Shown here: positions 50,884 to 61,200 of the stretch, piece after piece | Layout of the letters: every line of letters starts with the position of its first letter | How positions within the stretch are numbered: position 1 is the first letter of the stretch | Source: Streptomyces rimosus | Lineage (GTDB): Bacteria; Actinomycetota; Actinomycetes; Streptomycetales; Streptomycetaceae | Assembly: GCF_008704655.1 (NCBI RefSeq) | Contig: NZ_CP023688.1 | Span: 2,790,001-2,854,000 of the forward strand | DNA length: 64,000 nucleotides | Reading direction: 5' to 3' | Notes under the pieces: generated by a model | Database searches by the model: none | Seen by the model: the letters and a program-made list of their open reading frames with translations, nothing else | What the model was told of the DNA's origin: nothing | Program-made: the position numbers and the translations under genes

Positions 50884-53883
50884 GTGGGTGGGACGGAGGT
50901 CTCACTATTTGGGCGCAGCGGAGGCCGTGCCAGGGCCGCCTCCGCTGCGTCCCGGCCGTCCCCCGGCGCGAATCGCCTGGGCAGTTCGCCCAGCACCCGT
51001 CCGGGTGACACCGGTTCGCGCCCCTTCTTGACGTGGCGTACGGGCAGGCCCGTACCACTGAGCACCACCGCCCGGCCCTCGCTGCCCGGACCCGGCACCG
51101 GATAGCCGCCCTGGGTCAGCGCGCGGCGCAGCCGGTGTTCGTCCAGCGGCCCGGAGAAGGCCATGCCCTGGCCGTGGGTGCAGCCCATCGAACGCAGCGC
51201 GACGACCTGCTCGGGCAGGTCGACGCCGTCCGCGACGGACTGCATGCCGAGGTCGGCGGCGATCCGCAGCAGCCCGGACGTGATCTTGTGCAGCCGGGCG
51301 GAGTCCACCACCCCGTCGACCAGGTCGCGGTCCAGCCGCAGCACGTCGACGGGCAGCCGGCGCAGCGCGCCGATGGCGGCCGCGCCACTGCCGAAGCCGT
51401 CCAGGGCGATCCGCACCCCCAGGCGGCGCAGGGCGACCAGACGCCGCTCCAGCTCCTCCAGAGGTATCCGCGGATCGGTGTCGGCCAGCTCCAGGACCAG
51501 CGACCCGGACGGCAGGCCGTGCCGGGACAGCAGCGCCTCGATGCTCTTGGGCGGCAGCGCGCGGTCCAGCAGCCGGTGGGCGGAGATCCGCACGGCCACC
51601 GGGACCGGATGGCCCGCCCGGTGCCGGCCGGCGGCCTGCTGCACCGCCTCCTCCAGCTGCCAGCGGCCCAGCTCGGCGGTCCGGTCGCCGTCCTCCTTGA
51701 GACGGCCGCGGTCACCGACCCGCAGGAACTCGGCGGGGGTGAAAAGTATGCCCTGGGCGGAGCGCCAGCGGGCGAGCGCGGCGACCGCCGTGATCCGGCC
51801 GTCGGCCAGCTCCACCACGGGCTGGTGCAGCAGTGCGAACTCGCCGTCGTGCAGCGCCGTGCGCAGCTTGGTGGCCAGCTCGGCGCGGCGCACCACGTCG
51901 GCCTGCATCTGGGGTGCGTACAGCTTGACGCAGCCCTTGCCGGCCTGCTTGGCGCGGTACATCGCCAGGTCGGCGTTGCGCATCAGGGGGCCGGGGGTGA
52001 TGCCCGGCTCGGCGAAGGCGACGCCGATGCTGGCGGCGACCCGGACGTCCCGGCCGTCGATCTTGTACGGCTCGGAGAGCCGGATGCGCAGCCGGTCGGC
52101 GACCTCCAGGATGCGGTGCTCCCGGGCGGCGTGGTCACGGGTGCCGTCGCCCATGATCAGCGCGGCGAACTCGTCGCCGCCCAGCCGGGCCGCGGTGTCC
52201 CCGGCCCGTACGGATTCGGCCAGTCTGCGGGCGGCCTGGACGAGCAGTTCGTCGCCCGCCTGATGGCCGATGGTGTCGTTGACCTGCTTGAAGCCGTCCA
52301 GGTCGATAGAGCACGGCGGTGCCCGGATCGGTGGCGCGGCGGCCGGTCAGCGCCTGGCTGACCCGCTCGGTGAACAGGGCCCGGTTGGGCAGGTCGGTGA
52401 GCGCGTCGTGCGAGGCGTTGTGCTGGAGCTGCGCCTGGAGGCGGACGCGTTCGGTGACGTCGCGGGAGTTGAAGATCAGGCCGCCGTGGTGGCGGTTGAC
52501 CGTGGACTCCACGTTGAGCCACTTCTCCCCGCCGGGGCGGTTCTCCCCTGCCCGGAACCGGCACTCGATACGGGTGGTCGGTTCCTCCTCGGGCTTGGCC
52601 GCGAGGAATCTGCGCACCTCGTGCACCACGCGTCCCAGGTCCTCGGGATGGATGAGGGAGGCCAGCTCGGAGCCGACCAGTTCCTCCGCGTCCCGGCCGT
52701 AGACCCCCGCGGCGGCGGGGCTGACGTAGCGCAGTATCCCGGTCGGCGCGGCGATCATGATGACGTCGCTGGAGCCCTGGACCAGGGAACGGAAGTGGTT
52801 CTCCTTCTGGGCCAGTTCCTGCGTGAGGGTGATGTTGTCGAGCAGCATGATGCCCTGACGCACGACCAGGGCGAGGACGACCGTGCAGCCCGTGAAGAGC
52901 ACCACGCGGTCGATGCGGCGGCCGTCCAGGACGTTGTACAGGATGCCCAGGGTGCACACGGCGGCGGCCAGGTACGGGGTGAGCGCGGCGAGCGAGCCGG
53001 CGATGGGCCGGGTGGCCGCCGAGGTGGCCGGCGGTGTGCGCGGCGCGGAGCGCTCGGTGGCGGCCGGCGCGGTGTCGCCGCCGGGCAGCCGTCGGGCCAC
53101 CCACGGCGCGTACGTCAGAAGCATCGAGCCGGCGAACCAGCCGGCGTCCAGGATCTGGCCGGAGCGGTAGTGCTCGCGCAGCAGCGGCGAGCTGAACAGC
53201 GCGTCGCACAGCACCGTCAGGGCCAGCGCCGCGATGGCGGTGTTGATCGCCGAGCGGTGCGCCGAAGAGCGCTTGAAGTGCAGCGCGAGCACCATGCTCA
53301 CCAGCACGATGTCCAGCAGCGGATAGGCCAGCGCGAGCGCGCCCTGCGGCACGCTCTGGCCCTGGAAGTGCGCGGTGTGCGCGAGCGCCAGGCTCCAGGA
53401 CAGCGTCAGCAGCGAGCCGCCGATCAGCCAGGCGTCCAGCCCCAGGCACACCCAGCCGGCCTTGGTCACGGGCCTCTTGGCGAGGACGAGCAGGCCGACG
53501 ATGGCGGGTGGTGCGAAGAGCAGGAAGCAGAAGTCGGCGAGCGACGGACTCGGGACCGGCTCGCGCAGCACGAATTCGTACCAGCCCCAGATGCCGTTGC
53601 CGAGCCCCGCCATCGTGGAGGAGGCGGCGAACAGCAGCCAGGCGGGTCGAAACCGGCCGTGGTGCCTGCGGGAGTACAGGAAGCAGGAACCGGCGGCCGC
53701 GAAGGCGGCCAGGCTCAGTCCGAAGTCGCCCATGAACAGGGCGAGTTCGGTAGATCCCCAGCCGAGCGCGGCGCCCAGGGCGTAGCCGCCGCAGACCACC
53801 GCGAGCACGACCTGCGGCACCACGCCCGGGGCCCCGCCGGCCTGCACCGGCGGCCGGGTGAGGACCGCGCCCGTGGCGCTCAC
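50880..53883 (-). pseudogene. membrane PAS-GGDEF-EAL protein with a frameshift
   Basis: The product is a c-di-GMP enzyme in two frames. From GTG 53883 (GGAGG upstream) the first frame gives about ten membrane helices (LALFMGDFGLSLAAFAAAGS, VCLGLDAWLIGGSLLTLSW), a PAS domain (HFRSLVQGSSDVIMIAAPTG) and the GGDEF start HDALTDLPNRALF, ending AVLYRPG. At about 52306-52310 the frame breaks: the metal-binding stretch IDLDGFKQVNDTIGHQAGDE continues in another frame, which runs through RAGD-TAARL-GGDEF to the stop at 50880. Restoring two bases (TAT to TACAT-like) rejoins them. The EAL domain is degenerate: AVAALARW replaces AVEALxRW, and DGFGSG replaces DDFGTG. Whether this is a pseudogene, sequencing error or programmed shift cannot be decided here. 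Confidence 0.85.
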
Positions 53884-54215
53884 CGCTCTCTCCTCCCGTG
53901 CGCCGCGGGGCCTCGTCGTGGTCGGTGCGCGCGTGACACCCGACGCGCCCAGGGCCCCGGAGGTGTCCCTCCAGGTGATCGCGGAGTGCTTGTTTCGCGA
54001 TTCGTCCATCGGCCGTACATCGCCCGTCGCCCCCCTCGGTTCCGGTCTTTCGCACTGCGCCGCATCACTCCCGGCGCGGCCCCCGCTCGGACGATACACC
54101 AGGATCGTCACTCAGGGACATAGCCGCTCTACGCAGCGTGACTGCGGGTGGTATGCGGATACCCAGTGCAGTCGTACGGCCCCGTAGAGCTACCCGCAAG
54201 GGGGTCGGGCAGGAT

Positions 54216-55178
54216 TCACCCGGCCGTAGCCACGACGTTGCGCAAGGGCTCGCCGGTGGCGAAGCGCGACAGCTGATCTCTCATGAGACGCTTCGCGCGG
54301 GGCAGGAAGGCAGAGCTGGGGCCACCGACGTGTGGAGTGATGAGCACGCCGGGAGCGTGCCACAACGGGTGTCCGGCGGGCAGCGGTTCCGGGTCGGTGA
54401 CGTCCAGGGCCGCGCACAGCCGACCGGATTCCAGCTCCGCAAGCAGCGCCTTGGTGTCCACGACGGCGCCGCGCGCGACGTTCACCAGCAGCGCCCCGTC
54501 CTTCATCCGCGCCAGGAAATCGCTTCCTACCAGGCCACGGGTGGTGTCGGTGAGCGGCGTCGCGATGATCACGACGTCCGCTTCGGGCAGCACGGCGGGC
54601 AGTTCGGCGAGCGGAAGCACGGGCCCGCGCACGGTCTCACGTGCGGTGCGCGCAATGCGTGCCACCCGCGCACACTCGAAAGGCGTGAGCCGGTCTTCGA
54701 TCGCACTGCCGATCGAGCCGTAACCCACGATGAGCACCGTCTTGTCGGCGAGAGCGGGCCGGAAGCCGGTCGCCCACCGCTCCTCGTCCTGGCTGCGGAC
54801 GAAGTCCGGGATGCCGCGGAGCGCGGCGAGCGTGAGGGTCAGCGCCAGCTCTGCGGTGCTGGCATCGTGCAGTCCACGGGCGTTGCACAGCTGGGTCCCA
54901 GGGGGCATGTGGGGCAGCGCGGGCAGCATGTGCTCGATTCCGGCGGTCAGCGTCTGTACGGCCCGCAGGCCGGTCATCTCCGGCAACGGTCGTACGGACG
55001 CCTCAGCGCCCTTCATGTACGGGACCACATAGAAGGCGCAGCGGGCGGGGTCGGCGGGGAACTCCGGCCCGGCGTCCCAATGGACGTAGCGGAAGCAGTC
55101 CGGGAGTCCGCCGACCTCGTCGGGAGGGATCGGGAGCCATACGTCGTTCGCGGCGGTGCGCGGGTCCTCAGGTGCCAT
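54216..55178 (-). CDS. D-2-hydroxyacid dehydrogenase
   Basis: This gene encodes 320 aa from ATG 55178. The NAD(P)-dependent oxidoreductase has the substrate domain first, TAGIEHMLPALPHMPPGTQLCNARG, then the Rossmann motif LIVGYGSIGSAIEDRL, the Arg region LLVNVARGAVVDTKALLAEL, the acid in LDVTDPEPLPAGHPLW and the catalytic histidine in VLITPHVGGPSSAFL. It reduces a 2-keto acid to a D-hydroxy acid or the reverse, with substrate undetermined. It is distinct from SerA in lacking ACT and ASB domains. It is divergent from an aldo/keto reductase gene, with about 87 bp between starts. Confidence 0.92.
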   Translation of the reverse strand: MAPEDPRTAANDVWLPIPPDEVGGLPDCFRYVHWDAGPEFPADPARCAFYVVPYMKGAEASVRPLPEMTGLRAVQTLTAGIEHMLPALPHMPPGTQLCNARGLHDASTAELALTLTLAALRGIPDFVRSQDEERWATGFRPALADKTVLIVGYGSIGSAIEDRLTPFECARVARIARTARETVRGPVLPLAELPAVLPEADVVIIATPLTDTTRGLVGSDFLARMKDGALLVNVARGAVVDTKALLAELESGRLCAALDVTDPEPLPAGHPLWHAPGVLITPHVGGPSSAFLPRAKRLMRDQLSRFATGEPLRNVVATAG

Positions 55179-55265
55179 GGCCAGAGGCTATGCGATGCCC
55201 TCCGTGCCCAGACGTTAGTTTGGTCAGGCCCTTGATCGGGGGCGAGGGGATGGAGGCACGACCGC

Positions 55266-56258
55266 GTGGAGCGCAGGACAATCGGGGCTACAGCGCTCGA
55301 AGTGGGTGCTATCGGACTCGGCTGCATGCCGATGAGCTGGGGGTACACCGAGTCGCAGCGCAACGGGGAGGGCTCGCTGCGCGCCGTGCACGCCGCGCTC
55401 GACCGGGGCTGCACCCTGCTGGACACCGCCGACATGTACGGTCCGTTCACCAACGAACTGCTGGTCGGCCGGGCCCTGAAAGAGCGCCGCGCGGAGGCTT
55501 TCGTTTCGACCAAGGTGGGGCTGCTGGTGGGCGAGCAGCACATCGTCGCCAACGGGCGGCCCGGGTACGTGAAGCGGGCCTGCGACGCCTCGCTGCGCCG
55601 CCTCCAGACCGATGTGATCGATCTCTACCAGCTGCACCGGACCGACCCCGAGGTGCCCATCGAGGAGACCTGGGGCGCGATGGCGGAACTGGTGGCGGCC
55701 GGAAAGGTGCGGTCGCTGGGGCTGTGCGCGGTGGGCGCGCGCGCCGGGCGCCGCCGGGGCACGCGGCTGTACGACGGGACGCTGCGCCAGTTGGAGCGCG
55801 TCCAGCAGGTGTTCCCGGTCAGCAGCGTGCAGGCCGAGCTGTCGGTGTGGTCGAAGGAGGCGCTGGAACAGCTGCTGCCGTGGTGCGTCACGCGGGGCGT
55901 GGGTTTCCTCGCCGCGATGCCGCTGGGCAACGGCTTCCTCACCGGCACACTGACGCCCGGCCAGGGCTTCGAACCGGAGGACATACGGGCCCGGCACCCG
56001 CGCTTCACGGCCGAGATGATGGCCGCCAACCAGCCGGTGGTGGCCGGTCTGCGCCGGGTCGGCGCGCGCCACGGGGCCACGCCGGGGCAGGTGGCGCTGG
56101 CGTGGGTACTGGCGCAGGGGCGGCATGTGGTGCCCGTACCGGGGACGAAGAAGGAACGTTGGGCCGCCGAGAACGCCGCGGCGGCCGGCCTGGTACTGGA
56201 CCGCCGGGACCTGGCGGAGATCGCGGCGCTGCCACCGGCGCGGGGGTCCTGGGACTGA
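55266..56258 (+). CDS. aldo/keto reductase
   Basis: This gene encodes 330 aa from GTG 55266. It has the NADPH-dependent TIM-barrel with the catalytic tetrad visible: Asp and Tyr in LLDTADMYGPF, Lys in VSTKVGL, His in IDLYQLHRTDP. The coenzyme-binding end shows VALAWVLAQGRHVVPVPGTKKERWAAENAAAAG. The subgroup resembles bacterial YakC-like reductases. The insertion GARAGRRRGTRLYDGTLRQLER near residue 160 differs from the usual loop and may reflect lineage divergence. Substrate unknown. The gene is divergent from a D-2-hydroxyacid dehydrogenase and followed by a minisatellite. Confidence 0.92.
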   Translation: MERRTIGATALEVGAIGLGCMPMSWGYTESQRNGEGSLRAVHAALDRGCTLLDTADMYGPFTNELLVGRALKERRAEAFVSTKVGLLVGEQHIVANGRPGYVKRACDASLRRLQTDVIDLYQLHRTDPEVPIEETWGAMAELVAAGKVRSLGLCAVGARAGRRRGTRLYDGTLRQLERVQQVFPVSSVQAELSVWSKEALEQLLPWCVTRGVGFLAAMPLGNGFLTGTLTPGQGFEPEDIRARHPRFTAEMMAANQPVVAGLRRVGARHGATPGQVALAWVLAQGRHVVPVPGTKKERWAAENAAAAGLVLDRRDLAEIAALPPARGSWD

Positions 56259-56307
56259 GTCCGGGGCCGGGCGCCGGCGTCAACTTAGCAGGGTGGGGGC
56301 AGCGGGG

Positions 56308-56644
56308 CGGGTGACGGGAGCGGGGCGCCCGGCGGGCGGTTGACGGGCGCGGGACTACGGCAGCCGGTTGACGGGCGTGGGGCGACAGCGGTCGGTTGAC
56401 GGGCGCGGGGCGGTGGTGGCCGGGTGGGGGGCATGGGGCTACGGCGGGCGGCTGACGGGTGTGGGGCGACGGCGGGCGGTTGACGGGCACGGGGCGGTGG
56501 CGGCTGGTTGACGGGCGCGGGGCTACGGCGGGCGGTTGACGGGAGCGGGGCGACGGCGGGCGGTTGACGGGCACGGGGCGGTGGCGACCGGTTGACGGGC
56601 ACGGGACCACGGCGACCGGTTGACGGGCGCGGGGCGGTGGGTCG
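56308..56644. repeat. 28-bp minisatellite, 12 units
   Basis: About twelve tandem units with period 28 bp occupy the gap between two genes. Each contains a variant of CGGTTGACGGGCGCGGGG followed by a variable ten-base part alternating GCGGTGGCGG- and CTACGGCGG-like versions. Units 2-12 are 56337-56644, each exactly 28 bp; the first is 29. Since 28 is not a multiple of 3, no frame encodes a repeated peptide. All units point the same way. Confidence 0.9.
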
Positions 56645-56715
56645 GAGTGGGGGCCTGACTTGGGGGGTGGGGTGTGGTGTCGTAAGGCGGGTTCCGTCGA
56701 CGAGAGGACTTCGCC

Positions 56716-57867
56716 GTGCAACGACGCTCCGTGACCTCCGTGTTGGCCGCCGCCTCGCTGCTGCTCGCGGCGGGGTGCTCGTCCGGCGGCGCGCCGGGCG
56801 GGGCCGGCTCCGCCGCCGCCTCGTCCCCGGGCGGTCCGCGGCCCTCCGCCTCCGTCTCCGCCCCGCCCGCCAAGGGCTCGGTGACGGTGACCGGCACCCT
56901 CACCACGGATCTCACCTCACCCTGGGGAGTGGCCGCGCTGCCGGGCGGTGACCTGCTGGTGTCCTCGCGCGACACCGGCAAGGTCTGGCGGGTGGCGGCG
57001 GACGGCGGCCGCAAGACCGAGCTGGGGACGGTGCCGGGGGTGGCGCCGGGCGGCGAGGGCGGCCTGCTGGGGCTCGCGGTGGCACCGTCGTACGGCCGGG
57101 ACCACCAGGTGTACGCGTACTTCACCACCGAGTCCGACAACCGCGTCGCCCGCATGCTCTACGACGAGAAGAAGCCCGCGGGCCAGCAGTTGGGCGCGCC
57201 CGACACGGTGCTCAAGGGCATCCCGAAGGGAACGGTCCACAACGGCGGCCGGATCGCCTTCGGTCCGGACAAGATGCTCTACGCGGGCACCGGCGAGACC
57301 GGCGACACCGGCCTCGCGCAGGACAGGAAGTCGCTGGGCGGCAAGATCCTGCGCATGACGCCGGACGGGCAGCCGGCACAAGGCAATCCCGACGCCGGTT
57401 CGGTGGTCTACAGCTACGGGCACCGCAATGTGCAGGGCCTGGCCTGGGACGCCGAAGGGCGGCTGTGGGCGGCCGAGTTCGGCCAGAACACCTGGGACGA
57501 GCTGAACCTGATCGAGCCGGGCAAGAACTACGGCTGGCCCGAGGTGGAGGGCAAGGGGCGGGGCGACGCACGGTTCGTGGACCCGGTGGCGCAGTGGGCC
57601 ACGGCGGACGCCTCGCCGAGCGGCATCGCGTACGCCGAGGGTTCGATCTGGATGGCGGGGCTGCGCGGCGAGCGGCTGTGGCGGATTCCGCTCGCCAGTC
57701 GGCAGGCGTCGGCGCCGCCGCAGGCGTTCCTCAAGGGGGAGTACGGGCGGCTGCGTACGGTCGTGCCGGCCGGTGACGGCGGGCTGTGGCTGGTCACCAG
57801 CAACACGGACGGGCGCGGGGAGCCGAAGAAGGGCGACGACCGGATTCTGCGGCTGAAGGTGAGTTGA
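56716..57867 (+). CDS. PQQ-dependent sugar (glucose/sorbosone) dehydrogenase lipoprotein
   Basis: This gene encodes 383 aa from GTG 56716. The lipoprotein signal (VTSVLAAASLLLAAGC, lipobox LAAGC) anchors it outside the membrane. A Ser/Ala/Pro linker (about residues 24-55) precedes a six-bladed propeller of the GDSH/Asd type: LTSPWGVAALPGGDLLVSSRDTGKVWRV, GLLGLAVAPSYGRDHQVYAYFTTE, HNGGRIAFGPDKMLYAGTGETGD, YSYGHRNVQGLAWD and WDELNLIEPGKNYGWPEV. These enzymes oxidise aldoses or sorbosone with PQQ or act as uncharacterised propellers. PQQ synthesis genes are not in the window. It is a single-gene unit downstream of the minisatellite. Confidence 0.92.
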   Translation: MQRRSVTSVLAAASLLLAAGCSSGGAPGGAGSAAASSPGGPRPSASVSAPPAKGSVTVTGTLTTDLTSPWGVAALPGGDLLVSSRDTGKVWRVAADGGRKTELGTVPGVAPGGEGGLLGLAVAPSYGRDHQVYAYFTTESDNRVARMLYDEKKPAGQQLGAPDTVLKGIPKGTVHNGGRIAFGPDKMLYAGTGETGDTGLAQDRKSLGGKILRMTPDGQPAQGNPDAGSVVYSYGHRNVQGLAWDAEGRLWAAEFGQNTWDELNLIEPGKNYGWPEVEGKGRGDARFVDPVAQWATADASPSGIAYAEGSIWMAGLRGERLWRIPLASRQASAPPQAFLKGEYGRLRTVVPAGDGGLWLVTSNTDGRGEPKKGDDRILRLKVS

Positions 57868-58029
57868 CGGTGAATTGACGGCTGCCCGGCCGGTGCGCGC
57901 CTCTCGGTGGGTGCCCACCGGAGCGCGGCAGGCGGCCCACGCGGGAGCTAATCGGTCCGCACTCGCCCGTTTCGTTCCGTTGGTGCCTACACTCGTCGTA
58001 CGGGACAGGCCACGTCGTCAGGGGGCGGG

Positions 58030-58212
58030 ATGTTCAACCTGGTGGAGGAGTTGTTCGCGCCGGGGCGCAAGCACACCGACGAGGAGCGGCGACGGCTGAC
58101 CCTGGTGGTCACCGACACCGGCGACAGCGATCCGGGCAAGGGGCCGATAGATCTGTCCTCGGGCAAGGTCACCATCCGCCTGCCGGAGCAAGGTCCGCCG
58201 CCGGAGTCCTGA
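58030..58212 (+). CDS. DUF6191 family small protein
   Basis: This gene encodes 60 aa from ATG 58030 with a GGGGGCGGG box. The sequence MFNLVEELFAPGRKHTDEER followed by RRLTLVVTDTGDSDPGKGPI and DLSSGKVTIRLPE is the DUF6191 pattern as I recall it. The family is found only in actinomycetes and has no known function. The gene is convergent with the large LuxR regulator gene and may be independent of it. No signal or membrane segment. Confidence 0.82.
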   Translation: MFNLVEELFAPGRKHTDEERRRLTLVVTDTGDSDPGKGPIDLSSGKVTIRLPEQGPPPES

Positions 58213-58267
58213 CGGACGGCCGCCCTCGCGCCCGGCCCGCCCACACCGCGCCGCCTACCCCGCGCCG

Positions 58268-61200
58268 CTACCCCGCCGCCTGCTCCGCCGGGGCGAACAA
58301 CCGCAGCCGATGAGCCATCGCACCCGCCTCCCCGCGGCCGGAGACGCCCAGCTTGGCCAGGATGTTGGAGACATGGACGCTGGCCGTTTTGGGCGAGATG
58401 AACAGCTCGTCGGCTATCTGGCGGTTGCTGCGCCCGGCCGCGACCAGGCGCAGCACGTCCCGCTCCCGTGGGGTCAGGCCGAACGTCTCGACGGGCGGTA
58501 CGGCGGCGGGCCGCGCGGCCTCCCATTCCGGCCGCGCCGCCAGCGGTATTCGGGCGCGCTGGGCGAGCCCTTCGATGCCGTCGGTGAGCGACCCGGCACC
58601 CATCTCGCGGGCCGCCTCGCGGGCCTGGACGAGCAGCAGCGCGGCGGCCTCGCGCGGCGTGCGGCCCTCCAGTCCGTCCGTCGCCCGCGCGGCGTCGTGG
58701 AGCAGCGCCTCGGCCCAGCGGTAGCAGGCCACGGCGAGTTCGTACGGGCGCTCCACCTGCTTGAAGGCGGCTACCGCGGCGGCCCATGCGTCCGGCGCCG
58801 CGCCGTCTTCGGCGCGCAGCAGCTCGGCCTCGACGGCGCGGCCGTACGCCGCCCAGACGGGGGACACGGCGGGCGTGCTCTTCGCGGCCTGCTGGATGCG
58901 CGCGAGGGCGGCGGGCCGCTCCGGCTCGGCGGCGGGCAGGCCGCGCAGCTCCGACTCGGCGGTGGCCGCCGCCCACAGCAGCGGCCAGACATAGCGCTGG
59001 GTGCCGGGCGGGAAACCGCTCTCCATGGCCTGCCGGAGGATGTCGCGTACGTCCGCCACGCGGCCCCGGGCGGCGGCGATCTCCAGGGCGTACCGGGCGA
59101 GGGGGATGTAGTGCTGCGGTTGCGGGTCGTGGTTGCCGTAGTGCTCGCGGGCCACGGTCAGATTCCGCTCCGCGCGGTCCACGTCGCCCTCCTTCAGGGC
59201 GAGGTCCGCGAGGCGGTTGGTGGCCAGGGCCCGGGAGCGGGCGCTCAGCGAGCGGCGGCGGGCGTCCAGGGCCGCTTCGCGCGCCTGCTTCCAGCGGCCC
59301 AGTGACTGGAGGGACTCGGCGCGGTTCCCGCTGACCCAGCTCGTGCTCTCCTTGAGGCCGTAGTGCTCGGTGAGCGCGAGGCCCCGGTCCGCCACCTCGA
59401 CGGCTTCCGTGGAGCGGCCCACGCCTTCCAGCGCCGAGGAGAGGTTGATGTGCCCGCGGGCGACCACCGAGGAGCAGCCGCGGGCCACCGCCCGCTCCAG
59501 GACCGCACGCAGCTGCTCCAGTCCGCCCTCCACATCGCCCGAATCGACCCGCAGGCCGGCCAGGGTGACCAGCGAATTCAGCTCCTGCTCCGTGTCGCCG
59601 ACGAGCCGGGCCAGCTCCACGGCGCGCTCGGCCGTGGCAAAGCTCTCGGAGCCGGGGGTGTGCAGCATCGCCCAGGTCGCGGACTGGGCGAGCACCGCGG
59701 CGTGCACGGAGGACGGCGGCAGGCCGCGCACCAGCTCCTGGGCGCGGGCCAGTTCGGCCCAGCCGTCGCCGCGGCCGGTGCCCTGCACGAGGCGGGAGCG
59801 CTGGAGCAGGAACCACGCCGTGCGCAGCGGGTCCTTCTCCGCGTCGAGGGAGCGCAGGGCGCGCTTGGTGATCGTGAAGGCGCGCTCGGTGTCCCCGGAC
59901 AGGCGCGCGGCCACCGCGATCTCGGCGAGCAGGTCCATGAAGTGCAGCGCGTCGTCGTCGCAGCCGCAGGCCGGGTACGCCTCGGCGTAGTCCGCCGGGC
60001 GCACGGCGCGGCGGACCTCCTTGGGGGCGTCGTCCCACAGCTCCAGGGCGCGGTCCAGCAGGCGCAGCTGCTCCGTGTAGGCGTGGCGGCGGCGGGCCTG
60101 GACGGAGGCGGCGAGCACGGCGGGCAGCGCCTTGGCCGGGTCGTGGGCGTGGTACCAGTAGCTGGCCAGGCGGGCGGCGCAGGTCTCGGCGCGGACCAGC
60201 GAGGGGTCGGCCTCCAGGGCTTCGCCGTACCGGCGGTTGAGGCGGGTGCGCTCGCCGGGCAGCAGGTCGTCGACGACGGCCTCGCGGACCAGGGCGTGGC
60301 GGAAGCGGTAGCCCGTGCCGTCCCGGTCGGGCACCAGGGTGTTGGAGCCGACGGCGGCGCGCAGCGCCTCGATGAGGTCGTCCTCGGGCAGGCCGCAGAC
60401 GGCGGCGAGGAGTTCGTGTTCGACGGTGGAGCCGCCCTCGGCGGCCACCCGCACGACCCGCTGGGCGTCCTCGGGCAGCGCCTCGACGCGGACGAGCAGC
60501 AGGTCGCGCAGCGGGTCGCTGAGCCCGGTCAGGCAGCCGTCCTCGATGCTGCGGGCCAGCTCCTCCACGAAGAAGGCGTTCCCCTCGGAGCGCTTGAAGA
60601 CCCGGTCGACCAGCGCCTCGTCGGGGTCGCGGCCGGTGATGCCGGCGATCTGGGTGCGGACCTCGGCGCGGGTGAAGCGGGCCAGTTCGACGCGGCTGAT
60701 GGTGCGCATACGGTCGATCTCGGCCAGGAAGGGGCGCAGCGGGTGCCGGCGGTGGATGTCGTCGGAGCGGTAGGTGGCGACGAGCAGGATGCCGGCGTCG
60801 TTCAGGGCGCGCAGCAGGTAGGAGAACAGCTCCCGGGTGGAGCGGTCGGCCCAGTGCAGGTCCTCGATGACCACGACGAGCGGCCGGTGGGCGGCGAGGC
60901 GCTCCAGGAGCCGGGCGGTCAGCTCGAAGAGGCGGGCGCGGCCCTGCTCGTCGTCGCGGCCGTCACCGGCGGTCTCGCCGAGCTCGGGCAGGATGCGGGC
61001 CAGTTCGCCCTCCTGGCCGGCGACGGCGGCGGCCAGTTCGCCCGGCAGCTGGGCGTTGAGCAGGCGCAGGACCGCGGAGAAGGGGGCGAACGGCAGGCCC
61101 TCGGAGCCGATCTCGATGCAGCCGCCGATGGCGGCCAGGACGCCGTCGGCCCGCGCGGCGGACGCGAACTCCTCGATGAGCCGGGTCTTGCCGACCCCCG

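Noticed and set aside
56308..56644. Possible CRISPR array at the 28-bp repeat
   Set aside because: Units abut directly with no spacers, vary between copies and have no cas genes nearby; it is a minisatellite.
56005..56721. Minus-strand frame of proline-rich repeats across the minisatellite
   Set aside because: The 28-bp period shifts frame in every unit, there is no start site, and it is antisense to the aldo/keto reductase end.
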